From Halalkalibacter hemicellulosilyticusJCM 9152 (GTDB taxonomy: Bacteria > Bacillota > Bacilli > Bacillales > Bacillaceae_D), in contig NZ_BAUU01000019.1 in NCBI RefSeq assembly GCF_000513115.1, positions 35,038 to 99,037 on the forward strand: a stretch of 64,000 bases of DNA, read 5' to 3'. A model generated the notes under the pieces. The model was not told the origin of the DNA, made no database searches, and worked only from the letters and a program-made list of their open reading frames with translations. This document shows positions 44,594-51,850 of the stretch, piece after piece. The position numbers and the translations under genes are program-made. Numbering within the stretch: the first letter of the stretch is position 1; every line of letters begins with the position of its first letter.

Positions 44594-44980
44594 TCATTGC
44601 TCATACAACTCAATAGGTAAGCCATCTGGGTCTGGAAAGAAGGTGAAGCGCCTTCCTGTTGTTTCGTCTAAACGAATAGGCTCAACTGAAACTCCGTTTG
44701 ACTCAAGCTCAGCTTTTGCTTCTTCCACATTTGGAACTGAAAAAGCTAGATGGCGTAGCCCTTGAGCTTCAGGATAGCTAAGACGTTTAGGGCTGTTCGG
44801 AAAGGAAAACAGTTCAATTTGATTAAGCTCACCTACAGCTAAGTCGAGCTTATAGGAATCACGTTCCTCACGATAAGTTTCTTGTATAATAGATAGCTTG
44901 AGAATTTCTGTGTAGAAATGTTTAGATTTTTGATAATCAGAACAAATAATGGCTACATGATGAATGTGTTTCAAGTTCAT
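44594..44980 (-). CDS. VOC-family (glyoxalase-like) protein, YaeR/SMU1112c type
   Basis: A 128-residue single VOC domain with two beta-alpha-beta modules. It begins LKHIHHVAIICSDYQKSKHF and has the metal ligands expected for glyoxalase folds: His near 8, Glu in QIELFSF near 55, His in GLRHLAFSV near 77 and Glu in PIELYEQ near the end. The family includes lactoylglutathione lyases, fosfomycin-resistance proteins and uncharacterised YaeR proteins, which it resembles most. The ATG follows GAGGTGAACCTGTC. It is a single gene; substrate unknown. Confidence 0.88.
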   Translation of the reverse strand: MNLKHIHHVAIICSDYQKSKHFYTEILKLSIIQETYREERDSYKLDLAVGELNQIELFSFPNSPKRLSYPEAQGLRHLAFSVPNVEEAKAELESNGVSVEPIRLDETTGRRFTFFPDPDGLPIELYEQ

Positions 44981-45134
44981 GACAGGTTCACCTCTAATTA
45001 AATATTCATACTACTTTTTTACTATTTTCCACTTTTCCCTACTTATTTCATCAACTAACCTTGTTATATAGTATAATAGAATTAAGGAAAAAAGTAGCCC
45101 TAGTAGTAAATTAATACAATGTGAGGTTATGCTT

Positions 45135-45749
45135 ATGGTCATAAATTTTTGCCCGACATGTGGAGCAAAAAAAGAAGAAGGAGCGAAATTTTGTGGTTCC
45201 TGTGGATTAGATCTTGAGTTATTTAATGGAGAGAATGTGCAGGAGGACTCGAGTGAAGAAGAGCAAGCAGAAGAGTTACGGCCGACCTCTAGAATTCCTA
45301 AACTATCAGAATATTCGTCTGTGATCTCGTATATTGCTAATGTATGTATGTTACTATCATTAGTGTGGATTTACGTTGTAGCTCGAAGGATCGTTGCACA
45401 TGGCGAATATACGATTGTGCCACTAATTGCGCCAATTGTCGTGCTGCTATTGCTTTTATTCATCAGTCTGTTTTTGTATGATCGTTTTAGAGGCTATGCC
45501 CTTTGGGGAACGATTGTTTTATCTGTTATTGCATTTATTCCGTTTATCATGTTGTTCATTGATTATACAAGAGTATTTTCTAATGGGATGATTTCAAGTG
45601 CAGACCGAATGGGATTTATTGTATTAGCTATCCTACCATTAACGTTATTGAGTATCATTGTACTATCCCAAATCTCTTTCCTAGTTTGGACATTTATGAG
45701 AAATAAGATAGAGAGCACCGAGGATGCACAGCAAGCAATTGAACAATAA
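45135..45749 (+). CDS. Zinc-ribbon membrane protein, four predicted helices
   Basis: A 204-residue protein with an N-terminal zinc ribbon (FCPTCGAKKEEGAKFCGSCG), an acidic Glu-rich linker (EDSSEEEQAEELRP) and four hydrophobic helices from about residue 60 to 190. It resembles the zinc-ribbon membrane protein at 34798 in layout but not clearly in sequence. ATG 45135 is favoured, about 9 bases after TGAGG; ATG 45129 is only 3 bases from it. A 20-bp terminator follows. Role unknown; zinc ribbons of this kind often sit on membrane proteins of the envelope stress network. Confidence 0.72.
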   Translation: MVINFCPTCGAKKEEGAKFCGSCGLDLELFNGENVQEDSSEEEQAEELRPTSRIPKLSEYSSVISYIANVCMLLSLVWIYVVARRIVAHGEYTIVPLIAPIVVLLLLLFISLFLYDRFRGYALWGTIVLSVIAFIPFIMLFIDYTRVFSNGMISSADRMGFIVLAILPLTLLSIIVLSQISFLVWTFMRNKIESTEDAQQAIEQ

Positions 45750-45752
45750 TAT

Positions 45753-45802
45753 AAAGAAAACGTCTAGTGATTGACCGACCGGAATCACTAGACGTTTTCT
45801 TT
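45753..45802. terminator. Strong bidirectional terminator
   Basis: A perfect 20-bp stem (AAAGAAAACGTCTAGTGATT and its complement) around a 10-base loop, between the convergent zinc-ribbon gene and a small membrane protein gene. A and T tracts at both ends allow use in both directions. Confidence 0.9.
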
Positions 45803-45824
45803 ATTACTATGTAGCTCATGATAG

Positions 45825-45953
45825 TTAGAGCATGCTGGATAGAAATGTAACTCCTACACCAATGGCGATCGCAATTATTGGTACAACTACATATGTTACT
45901 AAAAATTTCTTGCGCTGTTTCCGTTGCGCAATTTCTTCCGGTGTTAAATACAA
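45825..45953 (-). CDS. Small single-span membrane protein, 42 residues
   Basis: TTG 45953 follows AATGGAGGCTATTATC. The product starts MYLTPEEIAQRKQRKKFLVT and has one helix at about 19-40 (VVVPIIAIAIGVGVTFLSS). A short acidic/basic head and a single helix are common in tiny Bacillus membrane proteins of unknown role. The ribosome site, the clean helix and the terminator right behind it make it credible. No family recognised. Confidence 0.6.
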   Translation of the reverse strand: MYLTPEEIAQRKQRKKFLVTYVVVPIIAIAIGVGVTFLSSML

Positions 45954-46337
45954 GATAATAGCCTCCATTAGTCTATTTCACCATACAGAGAAGACACTAT
46001 TATATTTGTCGGCTGGCGCAAAATTCTAAATTTTAGCCCCTGTCAATTTGTGTTAACTGTATGAACTGATTTAGACTTTCGTATGATATATAGCAGTATA
46101 CTAGGAAAAAAGAAGGGAATCGATCCTTTTTAAGAAAAACAGGACTATTTTACTATTATATTGGCACCTTTTATAATGAACAAGTTTTGAATGGCATTTT
46201 TGATTATTTTTCATATGATCACGCCGTCTAAGTATGGTATTCTTTTTTTGATTAACTTATGATTCTCTGTCCTAGATGAAAGAGATACGATTTTATTTTG
46301 AGTTTGAGAAAAAGTAATCAAAAGAGGTGAACGATAA
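45954..46337. other. Intergenic region without recognised features
   Basis: About 380 AT-rich bases between divergent genes. A loose inverted pair TTGATTA / TAATCAA near 46248 and 46316 flanks a region before the lipoprotein gene. No gene, terminator or known RNA element is visible. Confidence 0.35.
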
Positions 46338-46763
46338 GTGGAGAAATCACTATTATATGTAGGTTTCCTTATATTGTTAAGTGGGTGCTTCTCTTCTGGT
46401 TCAACTATGTCGCTATTAGATGAAGAAGTCATTGCAATCGGTGTTTCTGAATCGGAAGGGTTCGGAGGAATTAACGAAGAGATTATGCTCTTCATTGATG
46501 AACAGGACGAGCTAGACGCTCTCATTCATATCATTGAAACAGCACGAAAAGAGAATGAGATCAAAATGACCGATGTACAACCTGAATTTGACTTGTTAGT
46601 AGAATATAGTGAGGTAGATGGAATGTTACCGACTCATGGATTACATGTCATTATTGGGATGGATGGCGAGAAAAGTATTTTTTATTATATTGGCGATGAG
46701 ACAGCTTATGTAACCTCAGAGGAAGACACGAGTGTTATGAGAGAAATGTTGTTGAACGATTGA
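46338..46763 (+). CDS. Hypothetical lipoprotein, 141 residues
   Basis: GTG 46338 follows GAGGTGAACGATAA. The protein has a short signal peptide ending in the lipobox ILLSGC near residue 17, then an acidic extracellular part of about 120 residues with LFIDEQDELDALIHIIETA and a Tyr-rich strand near IFYYIGDETAYV. I do not recognise a family with certainty; it resembles small Bacillus lipoproteins without known function. It lies upstream of the YebC gene in the same direction, but an apparent TATAAT at 46796-46801 suggests separate transcription. Confidence 0.7.
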   Translation: MEKSLLYVGFLILLSGCFSSGSTMSLLDEEVIAIGVSESEGFGGINEEIMLFIDEQDELDALIHIIETARKENEIKMTDVQPEFDLLVEYSEVDGMLPTHGLHVIIGMDGEKSIFYYIGDETAYVTSEEDTSVMREMLLND

Positions 46764-46844
46764 ATAACACTCGATTCAGAGTCTATTTGTGCGGTATAAT
46801 ATGAAGGGAATATGAATCAAAAGAAATGAAGGTGAGTGGGTAGC

Positions 46845-47561
46845 ATGGGTCGTAAATGGAATAATATTAAGGAAAAGAAAGCTTCCAAGGATGCAAATAC
46901 GAGTCGAATCTATGCGAAATTTGGACGTGAAATATATGTCGTTGCCAAACAAGGTGAGCCAGATCCGGAATTGAACCAAGCGCTAAAGGTCGTTCTAGAA
47001 CGTGCGAAAACGTATAATGTTCCAAAAGCAATCATTGATCGTGCTATTGAAAAGGCGAAAGGTGGCGAAGAAGAAAATTACGATGAGCTTCGTTATGAAG
47101 GCTTCGGCCCTAATGGCTCGATGATTATTGTCGATGCCTTAACAAATAATGTGAATAGGACTGCATCAGAAGTTCGTGCTGCTTTCGGTAAAAATGGTGG
47201 GAACATGGGGGTAAGTGGTTCGGTTGCCTATATGTTTGATGCGACAGCTGTTATCGGAGTCGATCAAAAGAATGAAGAGGAAGTGTTAGAGCTTTTAATG
47301 GAAGCGGATGTTGAAGTGCGAGATTTGTTTGAAGAAGATGAAGCTGTCATTGTATATGCTGAGCCTGAGCAATTTCATGCTGTTCAGGAGGCTTTTAAGC
47401 AAGCTGGTATTACAGAGTTTACTGTTGCTGAGTTAACGATGCTTCCGCAAAGTGAAGTGTCATTAGCGGCAGATGATCAAGTGCAGTTAGAGAAGTTAAT
47501 TGATGTATTAGAAGATTTGGAAGATGTGAAGCAAGTGTACCATAATGTTGATTTAGCTTAA
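46845..47561 (+). CDS. YebC/PmpR family protein (YeeN-like), translation or transcription regulator
   Basis: A 238-residue YebC/TACO1-family protein. It starts [20 protein letters not shown], the typical N-terminal domain, followed by [20 protein letters not shown] and [19 protein letters not shown], which are strongly conserved. Members bind DNA as regulators (PmpR) or help ribosomes through proline-rich stalls (YebC2/YeeI, TACO1). The short N-terminal domain and KWNN start fit the YeeN/YeeI branch. ATG 46845 follows AAGGTGAGTGGGTAGC; the in-frame earlier start at 46836 overlaps this site. Confidence 0.92.
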   Translation: MGRKWNNIKEKKASKDANTSRIYAKFGREIYVVAKQGEPDPELNQALKVVLERAKTYNVPKAIIDRAIEKAKGGEEENYDELRYEGFGPNGSMIIVDALTNNVNRTASEVRAAFGKNGGNMGVSGSVAYMFDATAVIGVDQKNEEEVLELLMEADVEVRDLFEEDEAVIVYAEPEQFHAVQEAFKQAGITEFTVAELTMLPQSEVSLAADDQVQLEKLIDVLEDLEDVKQVYHNVDLA

Positions 47562-47636
47562 AAATCGCAAAAACGGGTATAAAATAATAAATGCTTATGA
47601 AAAATAAGTGATTGTAGACAACGAGGAGTGATACCG

Positions 47637-48154
47637 ATGAAAAAGTGGATTTTTACATTGTTATTTGTATCTTTTATAGTGGTAGGTTGTAGCCAAGATG
47701 ACAACGATATTGACATTGAGCAATTAGAGGCTGAGTATGAAGAGTTACTTGAGAAAATCGAAGAAAAGGAACTTGAATACGAACAGCTAGTAGAAGAGGT
47801 TGAGCAACTTCGCCAAGAACTAGAAGAAGCAGAAGGTGATTCTGATTCGAATGAGGAATCAGATACAAATGGCGATAATGGTGAAGGTGGACAAGAAGAA
47901 GAGACTGCTGAGGAGACTGTCGAAGGGATTGACGGTCGATTACGCTAGATCAAGGTTATTATATTATTGGTGCGGACTTACCGGGTGGTAACTATTTGGC
48001 TCAAGCTGATGGTGCGGAAGGCTTACTAAGCATCAGAGGTCCAGACGGTGCGACCAAGTATGAAAACATCGTTTCAAATGAAGGTGTGTCGATTGAGCTT
48101 GAGCAAGGAGATACGTTTGAAATTGAAGTATCAACGACGTTAACAGTTGAATAA
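47637..48154 (+). pseudogene. Coiled-coil lipoprotein gene with a one-base frameshift
   Basis: ATG 47637 follows GAGGAGTGATACC. The first frame has a signal peptide with lipobox SFIVVGC near residue 16. A Glu-rich coiled coil (EELLEKIEEKELEYEQLVEE) and an Asp/Asn/Glu linker follow, and the frame ends DGRLR at 47948. One frame over the sequence continues TLDQGYYIIGADLPGGNYLA and runs to TAA at 48154, with QADGAEGLLSIRGPDGATKY and a short beta-rich end. Adding one T at about 47940 gives DGRFTLDQGYYIIG and a protein of about 172 residues. The GADLPGGNYLA stretch is like small beta domains on other Bacillus surface lipoproteins. Function unknown. Confidence 0.7.
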
Positions 48155-48165
48155 CAGTAAAAACG

Positions 48166-48208
48166 AAACAAGCACAGTGAGCGATAATATCGGCTGTGCT
48201 TGTTTTTG
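48166..48208. terminator. Intrinsic terminator
   Basis: AAACAAGCACAG / CTGTGCTTGTTT, 12 bp, a 16-base loop and TTTTT. It lies 12 bases after the lipoprotein gene and could also serve the convergent YuiF-like gene. Confidence 0.85.
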
Positions 48209-48258
48209 TATAAAGTGAGGGAACGATAAAAATGCAAGGATAGGAGTGTAAGTCTTCC

Positions 48259-49578
48259 TTATAACATCATTGCTGCGAGCCAACCAAATAATAGCAGTGG
48301 GATATTAAAGTGTAAGAAGGTTGGGACGCATGTATCCCAAATATGATTATGCTGACCATCAGCATTTAAACCAGCTGTTGGTCCGAGTGTACTGTCAGAT
48401 GCAGGAGCTCCAGCATCACCTAGTGCGCCAGCTGTTCCGATTAAGGCAATAATCGCTAATGGTGAAAAGCCAGCAGCTACCCCTAATGGGACGAACAGTG
48501 TTGCGATAATTGGGATAGTTGCAAAAGATGAACCAATGCCCATTGTGATGAACAAACCAATAATTAGCATGAGAAGAGCAGCTGCAGCTCGATTGTCGCC
48601 GATCATATTCGTAGCTTGTGTGACAAGTAAATCAACGTGACCAGTTTCACGAATAACAGCAGCAAAACCAGAAGCTGTTAACATAACAAAGCCAATGAAA
48701 GCCATCATTTTCATTCCTTCTGTGACCACTCCGTCCGCTTCTTTCCATTTCAAAGAGCGTGTAGCAAATAAGACGATTAACCCTGATAATGCAGCAGCAA
48801 TCATCGATTCAAAGACGGTTTGAACGATCAAAGTAATAAAAATGGCAGCAGCCGCTGAAATGACAGACCGCTTTGTATAGTCTTCGTTTGTTTCAGATGC
48901 GCCTATCACCGGCTTGTTCTCATAGGTTCTCTTTTTTCGGTAAGTGAAAAGGACGGCGATGAGTAAACCGATGACAAGACCGATCGTTGGTAACAGCATC
49001 GCAGTTGGAACGTCTGATAAGGCAATCGTTAATTGATTTTCATTCATATTGTCGGCAATAATTCCGTGGAAGATTGCACCAAAGCCATATGGTAAGAAAA
49101 TATAAGGAGCTGTTAATCCGAACGTTAAAATGGTAGCTATTGCACGTCGGTCCACTCCTAATTCATTTAGAATTTGTAAAATAGGTGGAATAAGAATCGG
49201 AATAAAGGCAATATGAATCGGGACAGCATTTTGCGAACAACAGGCGACAATGGTTAATAAGAAAAAAATCAGTGCCTTTGATAATGCAGCTTTTCGCGAA
49301 TCATTCTTTGTTCCGACTAAGCGGAGGACGAACTTGACCATGACGTCAGGTAAGCCGGTTCGGGCAACGGCGACAGCGAAAGCACCTAGCAATGCGTAGC
49401 TTAATGCAACAGAAGCTCCTCCGCCTAACCCTTCATTAAAGGTAGCCATTGTGTGCTCGAAGCCTAAACCGCCAACAAGACCACCAACAAGTGCACCAAT
49501 CGCTAATGCAAGAACAACGTGCACTTTGGATAAACTAAGAATAAGCATAATTAAAACAGCTATTAAGACAGCATTCAT
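48259..49578 (-). CDS. YuiF-like Na+/H+ antiporter-superfamily transporter
   Basis: A 439-residue membrane protein with 10-12 helices. It opens MNAVLIAVLIMLILSLSKVH and has GLGGGASVALSYALLGAFAV, and later GIGSSFATIPIIATLFVPLG and GDAGAPASDSTLGPTAGLNA, the most conserved segments of the YuiF group (COG2056) in the ion transporter superfamily. Members are annotated as amino acid or Na+/H+ transporters without firm proof. The ATG follows TTGGAGATGATACACC. It stands alone. Confidence 0.85.
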   Translation of the reverse strand: MNAVLIAVLIMLILSLSKVHVVLALAIGALVGGLVGGLGFEHTMATFNEGLGGGASVALSYALLGAFAVAVARTGLPDVMVKFVLRLVGTKNDSRKAALSKALIFFLLTIVACCSQNAVPIHIAFIPILIPPILQILNELGVDRRAIATILTFGLTAPYIFLPYGFGAIFHGIIADNMNENQLTIALSDVPTAMLLPTIGLVIGLLIAVLFTYRKKRTYENKPVIGASETNEDYTKRSVISAAAAIFITLIVQTVFESMIAAALSGLIVLFATRSLKWKEADGVVTEGMKMMAFIGFVMLTASGFAAVIRETGHVDLLVTQATNMIGDNRAAAALLMLIIGLFITMGIGSSFATIPIIATLFVPLGVAAGFSPLAIIALIGTAGALGDAGAPASDSTLGPTAGLNADGQHNHIWDTCVPTFLHFNIPLLLFGWLAAMML

Positions 49579-49816
49579 GGTGTATCATCTCCAAAACCCT
49601 TTAGTTTGATAAATCGCTAATATGTGAAAGTCTTTATCAAACTATCATTTTTCTAGAATAATGTCAATCTATAATCCAATGTAAGGTTTCGAGCTTATAT
49701 AGAAAAAAGCGTAAGATTTCCTTACGAAAAGGAGGACAATCTGTCATAGTCGTCGTACATTATACATAATCATAATGAACTGGCTGATCAAATTAAAAAG
49801 AAAAAAGGAGAGTGCA

Positions 49817-50074
49817 ATGATGGAAAGAGTCGTTGAAAACAATGCTAGAGTAAATAAATATTATTTAGCTGAAATTGATATTAACCCTAAAAAGCATCAA
49901 ACGGAACGCTGGAGCTGGGACATATACATTTCAACAACTGAAGACGATCAACATTATGGTAAGGCTCATGCTCCTGGTAGAGGGCTTGAAGTTCCGTGGA
50001 CTCAGCTAGAGAAGCCGGACTTTTTAGCTGAAATGATTGATTTATGTGAACAGAAGATTCCCTGTGTGCTGTAA
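49817..50074 (+). CDS. Hypothetical protein, 85 residues
   Basis: ATG 49817 follows AAAAAAGGAGAGTGCA; an upstream in-frame ATG at 49775 has no ribosome site. The protein is soluble, with YYLAEIDINPKKHQTERWSW early and DDQHYGKAHAPGRGLEVPW in the middle, ending CEQKIPCVL. The Trp/His-rich middle and two Cys near the end look like a compact alpha/beta domain, but I do not recognise it. It is bordered by the MITE-like element downstream, which begins 38 bases after the stop. Confidence 0.6.
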   Translation: MMERVVENNARVNKYYLAEIDINPKKHQTERWSWDIYISTTEDDQHYGKAHAPGRGLEVPWTQLEKPDFLAEMIDLCEQKIPCVL

Positions 50075-50112
50075 GAAATACACTTAACTTTATTTACTTT
50101 AATTAAAAGGAG

Positions 50113-50348
50113 GAGGCTGGGATAAAAGTATTTTAAGAAATGAGAAGCCGAACAAATCAAGAGTGGAGCACATTCACCGCTCCTGAAATATACTTCGCTT
50201 TCCGCGGGAAGCTGGTGAGCCTCCTCGTGCTACGCACTGTGGGGTCTCACCTTTGCTTTTCATTCCGCAGGAGTCTACGTATATTTCATCCGTTACGTTG
50301 TCTAAATGTTCGGATTCTCAGCTAAACACTTTTGTTTTGTCCCAGCCT
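50113..50348. mobile_element. MITE-like 236-bp palindromic element
   Basis: Ends in 15-bp terminal inverted repeats, GAGGCTGGGATAAAA and TTTTGTCCCAGCCTC, with one mismatch. Inside are nested inverted pairs: TGAGAAGCCGAACAAAT with ATGTTCGGATTCTCA, GAAATATACTTCG with ACGTATATTTC, and a GC-rich centre (TTCCGCGGGAAGCTGGTGAG, CGCACTGTGGGGTCTCACC). The whole unit can form one long hairpin. It encodes nothing believable; the 61-codon frame inside has no ribosome site. Such elements (TIR GAGGCTGGGAyAAAA) are scattered through many Bacillaceae genomes from my general knowledge. A decayed relative is at 44301. Confidence 0.75.
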
Positions 50349-50443
50349 CTACTCTTTAAATAAGTGGCTGTCACAGATTCGTTCCATTACTCTGCTTTGA
50401 GTTACTTTGCCTGTACGGCTCTTGGCTCATCCTCTATGTGAGG

Positions 50444-50476
50444 CCACTGAAAAAGGACAAATCGACTTTTTCAGTA
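50444..50476. repeat. Dispersed CACTGAAAAAGT hairpin, copy 6
   Basis: CCACTGAAAAAG / CTTTTTCAGT; 10 bp pair perfectly, the outer bases are lost (CAGTACC). The loop GACAAATCGA is the reverse complement type of copies 1 and 4, so this copy is inserted in the opposite sense. Confidence 0.6.
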
Positions 50477-50515
50477 CCTTTCATTTGATTAGCGATGGCT
50501 TCACTCGTTGCTTAA

Positions 50516-50557
50516 AGGGCACCAAAAAAGTTAAAAACCAAACTTTTTCAGTGCCCT
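50516..50557. terminator. Dispersed CACTGAAAAAGT hairpin, copy 7
   Basis: AGGGCACCAAAAAAGTT / AACTTTTTCAGTGCCCT, a 17-bp stem with two mismatches. It overlaps the last codon and TGA stop of the Cys-rich peptide gene on the minus strand, and could end that transcript. Confidence 0.6.
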
Positions 50558-50634
50558 CCCTCTATGTCACACGTAGAGTCGGTTGACATGCACTTGCATT
50601 CACACTTGCAGTTGCACTCACAACTTTTACTCAT
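50548..50634 (-). CDS. Tiny Cys-X-Cys peptide, metallothionein-like, next to sigZ
   Basis: ATG 50634 lies 5 bases after GGAGGTGA, a near-perfect ribosome site. The product has 28 residues: MSKSCECNCKCECKC, then MSTDSTCDIEGGH. Six cysteines alternate with Glu, Asn or Lys from residue 5 to 15 (a run of C-X-C), with a seventh at 22. This looks like a miniature metallothionein or metal-binding chaperone, but I know no named family this short. It lies 121 bases downstream of the sigZ-like gene in the same direction. Its stop codon is inside hairpin copy 7. It is far too short for ordinary gene finding; its support is the ribosome site and the strict cysteine rhythm. Confidence 0.6.
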   Translation of the reverse strand: MSKSCECNCKCECKCMSTDSTCDIEGGH

Positions 50635-50755
50635 ATTGTCACCTCCAATCATTGGAATAATGGATTGCATGATAGAAGACAATTGATAAATAAAAAAGAT
50701 GCAGTGTGTATTTCATTGTATGGACACAGGTCGTGTGTTCCTATGAGAAAACCCT

Positions 50756-51333
50756 TTATAAGTAGTTATCATTACATTTATGATTACGACAATAACTAGG
50801 TGCATTGGTTTTATTTTGGCTGTACTCAATAATGTTGCCATATCGGTCTGATTCAATATGGCAGCAATTGGTTAAGAGCGTTTTTAAATTCTTTTTCCCT
50901 CTTTGTACTCTCGATTTTGCCCCTGAGAACGAAAGGCCTAAGTGTTCACTTAATTTTTTTTGACTCATTCCATCTAGTTGTGTCAGCTTAATAGCTTCTT
51001 TGTATATAGCTGGTAGCTGATTGATCATAGGCGTGATGCACATGGCAAGTTCAGAATTGAAGTTAGGATCTGTCGATATATCAAGTGCCTCAATTTATCT
51101 GGCAATTTAGTTGACGGCTTTTGCTTTCTATAGTAATCAATAATCGTATTTCTTGTTATTTTATATATCCAAGGGAGTATCCTTTCCTCGTCTTTCACGG
51201 TGTTTATATGAGCTGTGATCTTTATAAATACTTCTTGTATGATGTCTTCTGCAGTAGCTTGATCAGAAACGCGTTGGGTGACGAACTTCTTTAAAGGCTC
51301 ATGAAACTGTAGCCATAAACGTTCAATATCCAT
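50756..51333 (-). pseudogene. sigZ: SigZ-like ECF sigma factor, interrupted by a one-base deletion
   Basis: Two frames make one sigma-70 ECF-type factor of about 190 residues. The first (ATG 51333, behind AATGGAGGGACTAAT) begins MDIERLWLQFHEPLKKFVTQ. It contains region 2 with AEDIIQEVFIKI and ITRNTIIDYYRKQK, then derails after LPDKL. One frame over, ALDISTDPNFNSELAMCITP leads into region 4 (LTQLDGMSQKKLSEHLGLSF, SGAKSRVQRGKKNLK). It ends with the Cys-containing tail NCCHIESDRYGNIIEY that is typical of SigZ, then another Cys-bearing extension. Adding one G near 51090 restores KLEALDIS. No anti-sigma gene is adjacent. A Cys-rich peptide gene lies downstream. Confidence 0.82.
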
Positions 51334-51492
51334 ATTAGTCCCTCCATTTAAATGATATGTGTTCCTAAAGAAGAAAGACGTTTAAAAAAGCAAATGGACG
51401 CAATGTGTCATAGCAACGTATAAAAAATAATTTCATGCTGTATACGTCTCTCTCTACTTGATCATACTTGTTCATAAAGGAGGAGAGGGTCT

Positions 51493-51628
51493 ATGCATGA
51501 AGATTATTATATTGTAAAGGGGATTTTGTGGGTGTATTATTAAGCTTACCGTTGTGGTTGTCATTGTTTGGATGGGTGAAGATATTAAGCGGGATATTAT
51601 TATAAGGAAAGCGCAGAGTCCGGTGTGA
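51493..51628 (+). pseudogene. Small membrane protein gene with apparent one-base insertion
   Basis: ATG 51493 follows AAAGGAGGAGAGGGTCT. The frame reads MHEDYYIVKGILWV and stops at 51541. One frame over, IIKLTVVVVIVWMGEDIKRD continues to a TGA at 51626-51628 that sits in the loop of a good terminator. Removing one base near 51533 joins them into a protein of about 44 residues with one membrane helix and a charged tail. Strong ribosome site and terminator on either side argue for a real gene. A 25-codon hydrophobic frame starting at GTG 51528 is the less likely reading. Confidence 0.45.
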
Positions 51629-51646
51629 CCTTTTCTGCGCTTTTTT
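51608..51646 (+). terminator. Intrinsic terminator
   Basis: AAAGCGCAGA / TCTGCGCTTT, 10 bp, a 16-base loop, then TTTTTT. It overlaps the end of the small membrane protein gene. Confidence 0.8.
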
Positions 51647-51663
51647 AGATACTCGTATAGTAG

Positions 51664-51681
51664 AAGCCACTGAAAAAGTCC
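51664..51681. repeat. Half copy of the CACTGAAAAAGT hairpin, copy 8
   Basis: AGCCACTGAAAAAGTCC has only the left arm; the following bases (TTTCTAGTAACTGAAAG) do not pair with it. Probably a broken copy, about 130 bases from the intact copy 9. Confidence 0.45.
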
Positions 51682-51791
51682 TTTCTAGTAACTGAAAGAA
51701 GAGTAATGGCTCCGCTCGTTGCGCGCCTTGCTATGAATAAACCACTCATATCAAGACTTTCAAAATCGGGCAACGGCACGCACATTACTTA

Positions 51792-51834
51792 GAGGGCACT
51801 GAAAAAGTGAAAATCGTACTTTTTCAGTGCCCTC
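51792..51834. terminator. Dispersed CACTGAAAAAGT hairpin, copy 9 (terminator)
   Basis: GAGGGCACTGAAAAAGT / ACTTTTTCAGTGCCCTC, a perfect 17-bp stem around GAAAATCGT, the best-preserved copy in the window. It lies 16 bases downstream of the SGNH-like gene (minus strand) and would end that transcript. Confidence 0.8.
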
Positions 51835-51850
51835 GTATAGTAGGTTCCCT

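Noticed and set aside
50140..50325. A 61-codon frame inside the MITE-like element
   Set aside because: Follows from the palindromic DNA; no ribosome site and no similarity to proteins I know.
50444..51834. Repeated hairpins considered as a CRISPR array
   Set aside because: Spacing is irregular, repeats are palindromic terminator-like units behind genes, and no cas genes are present.
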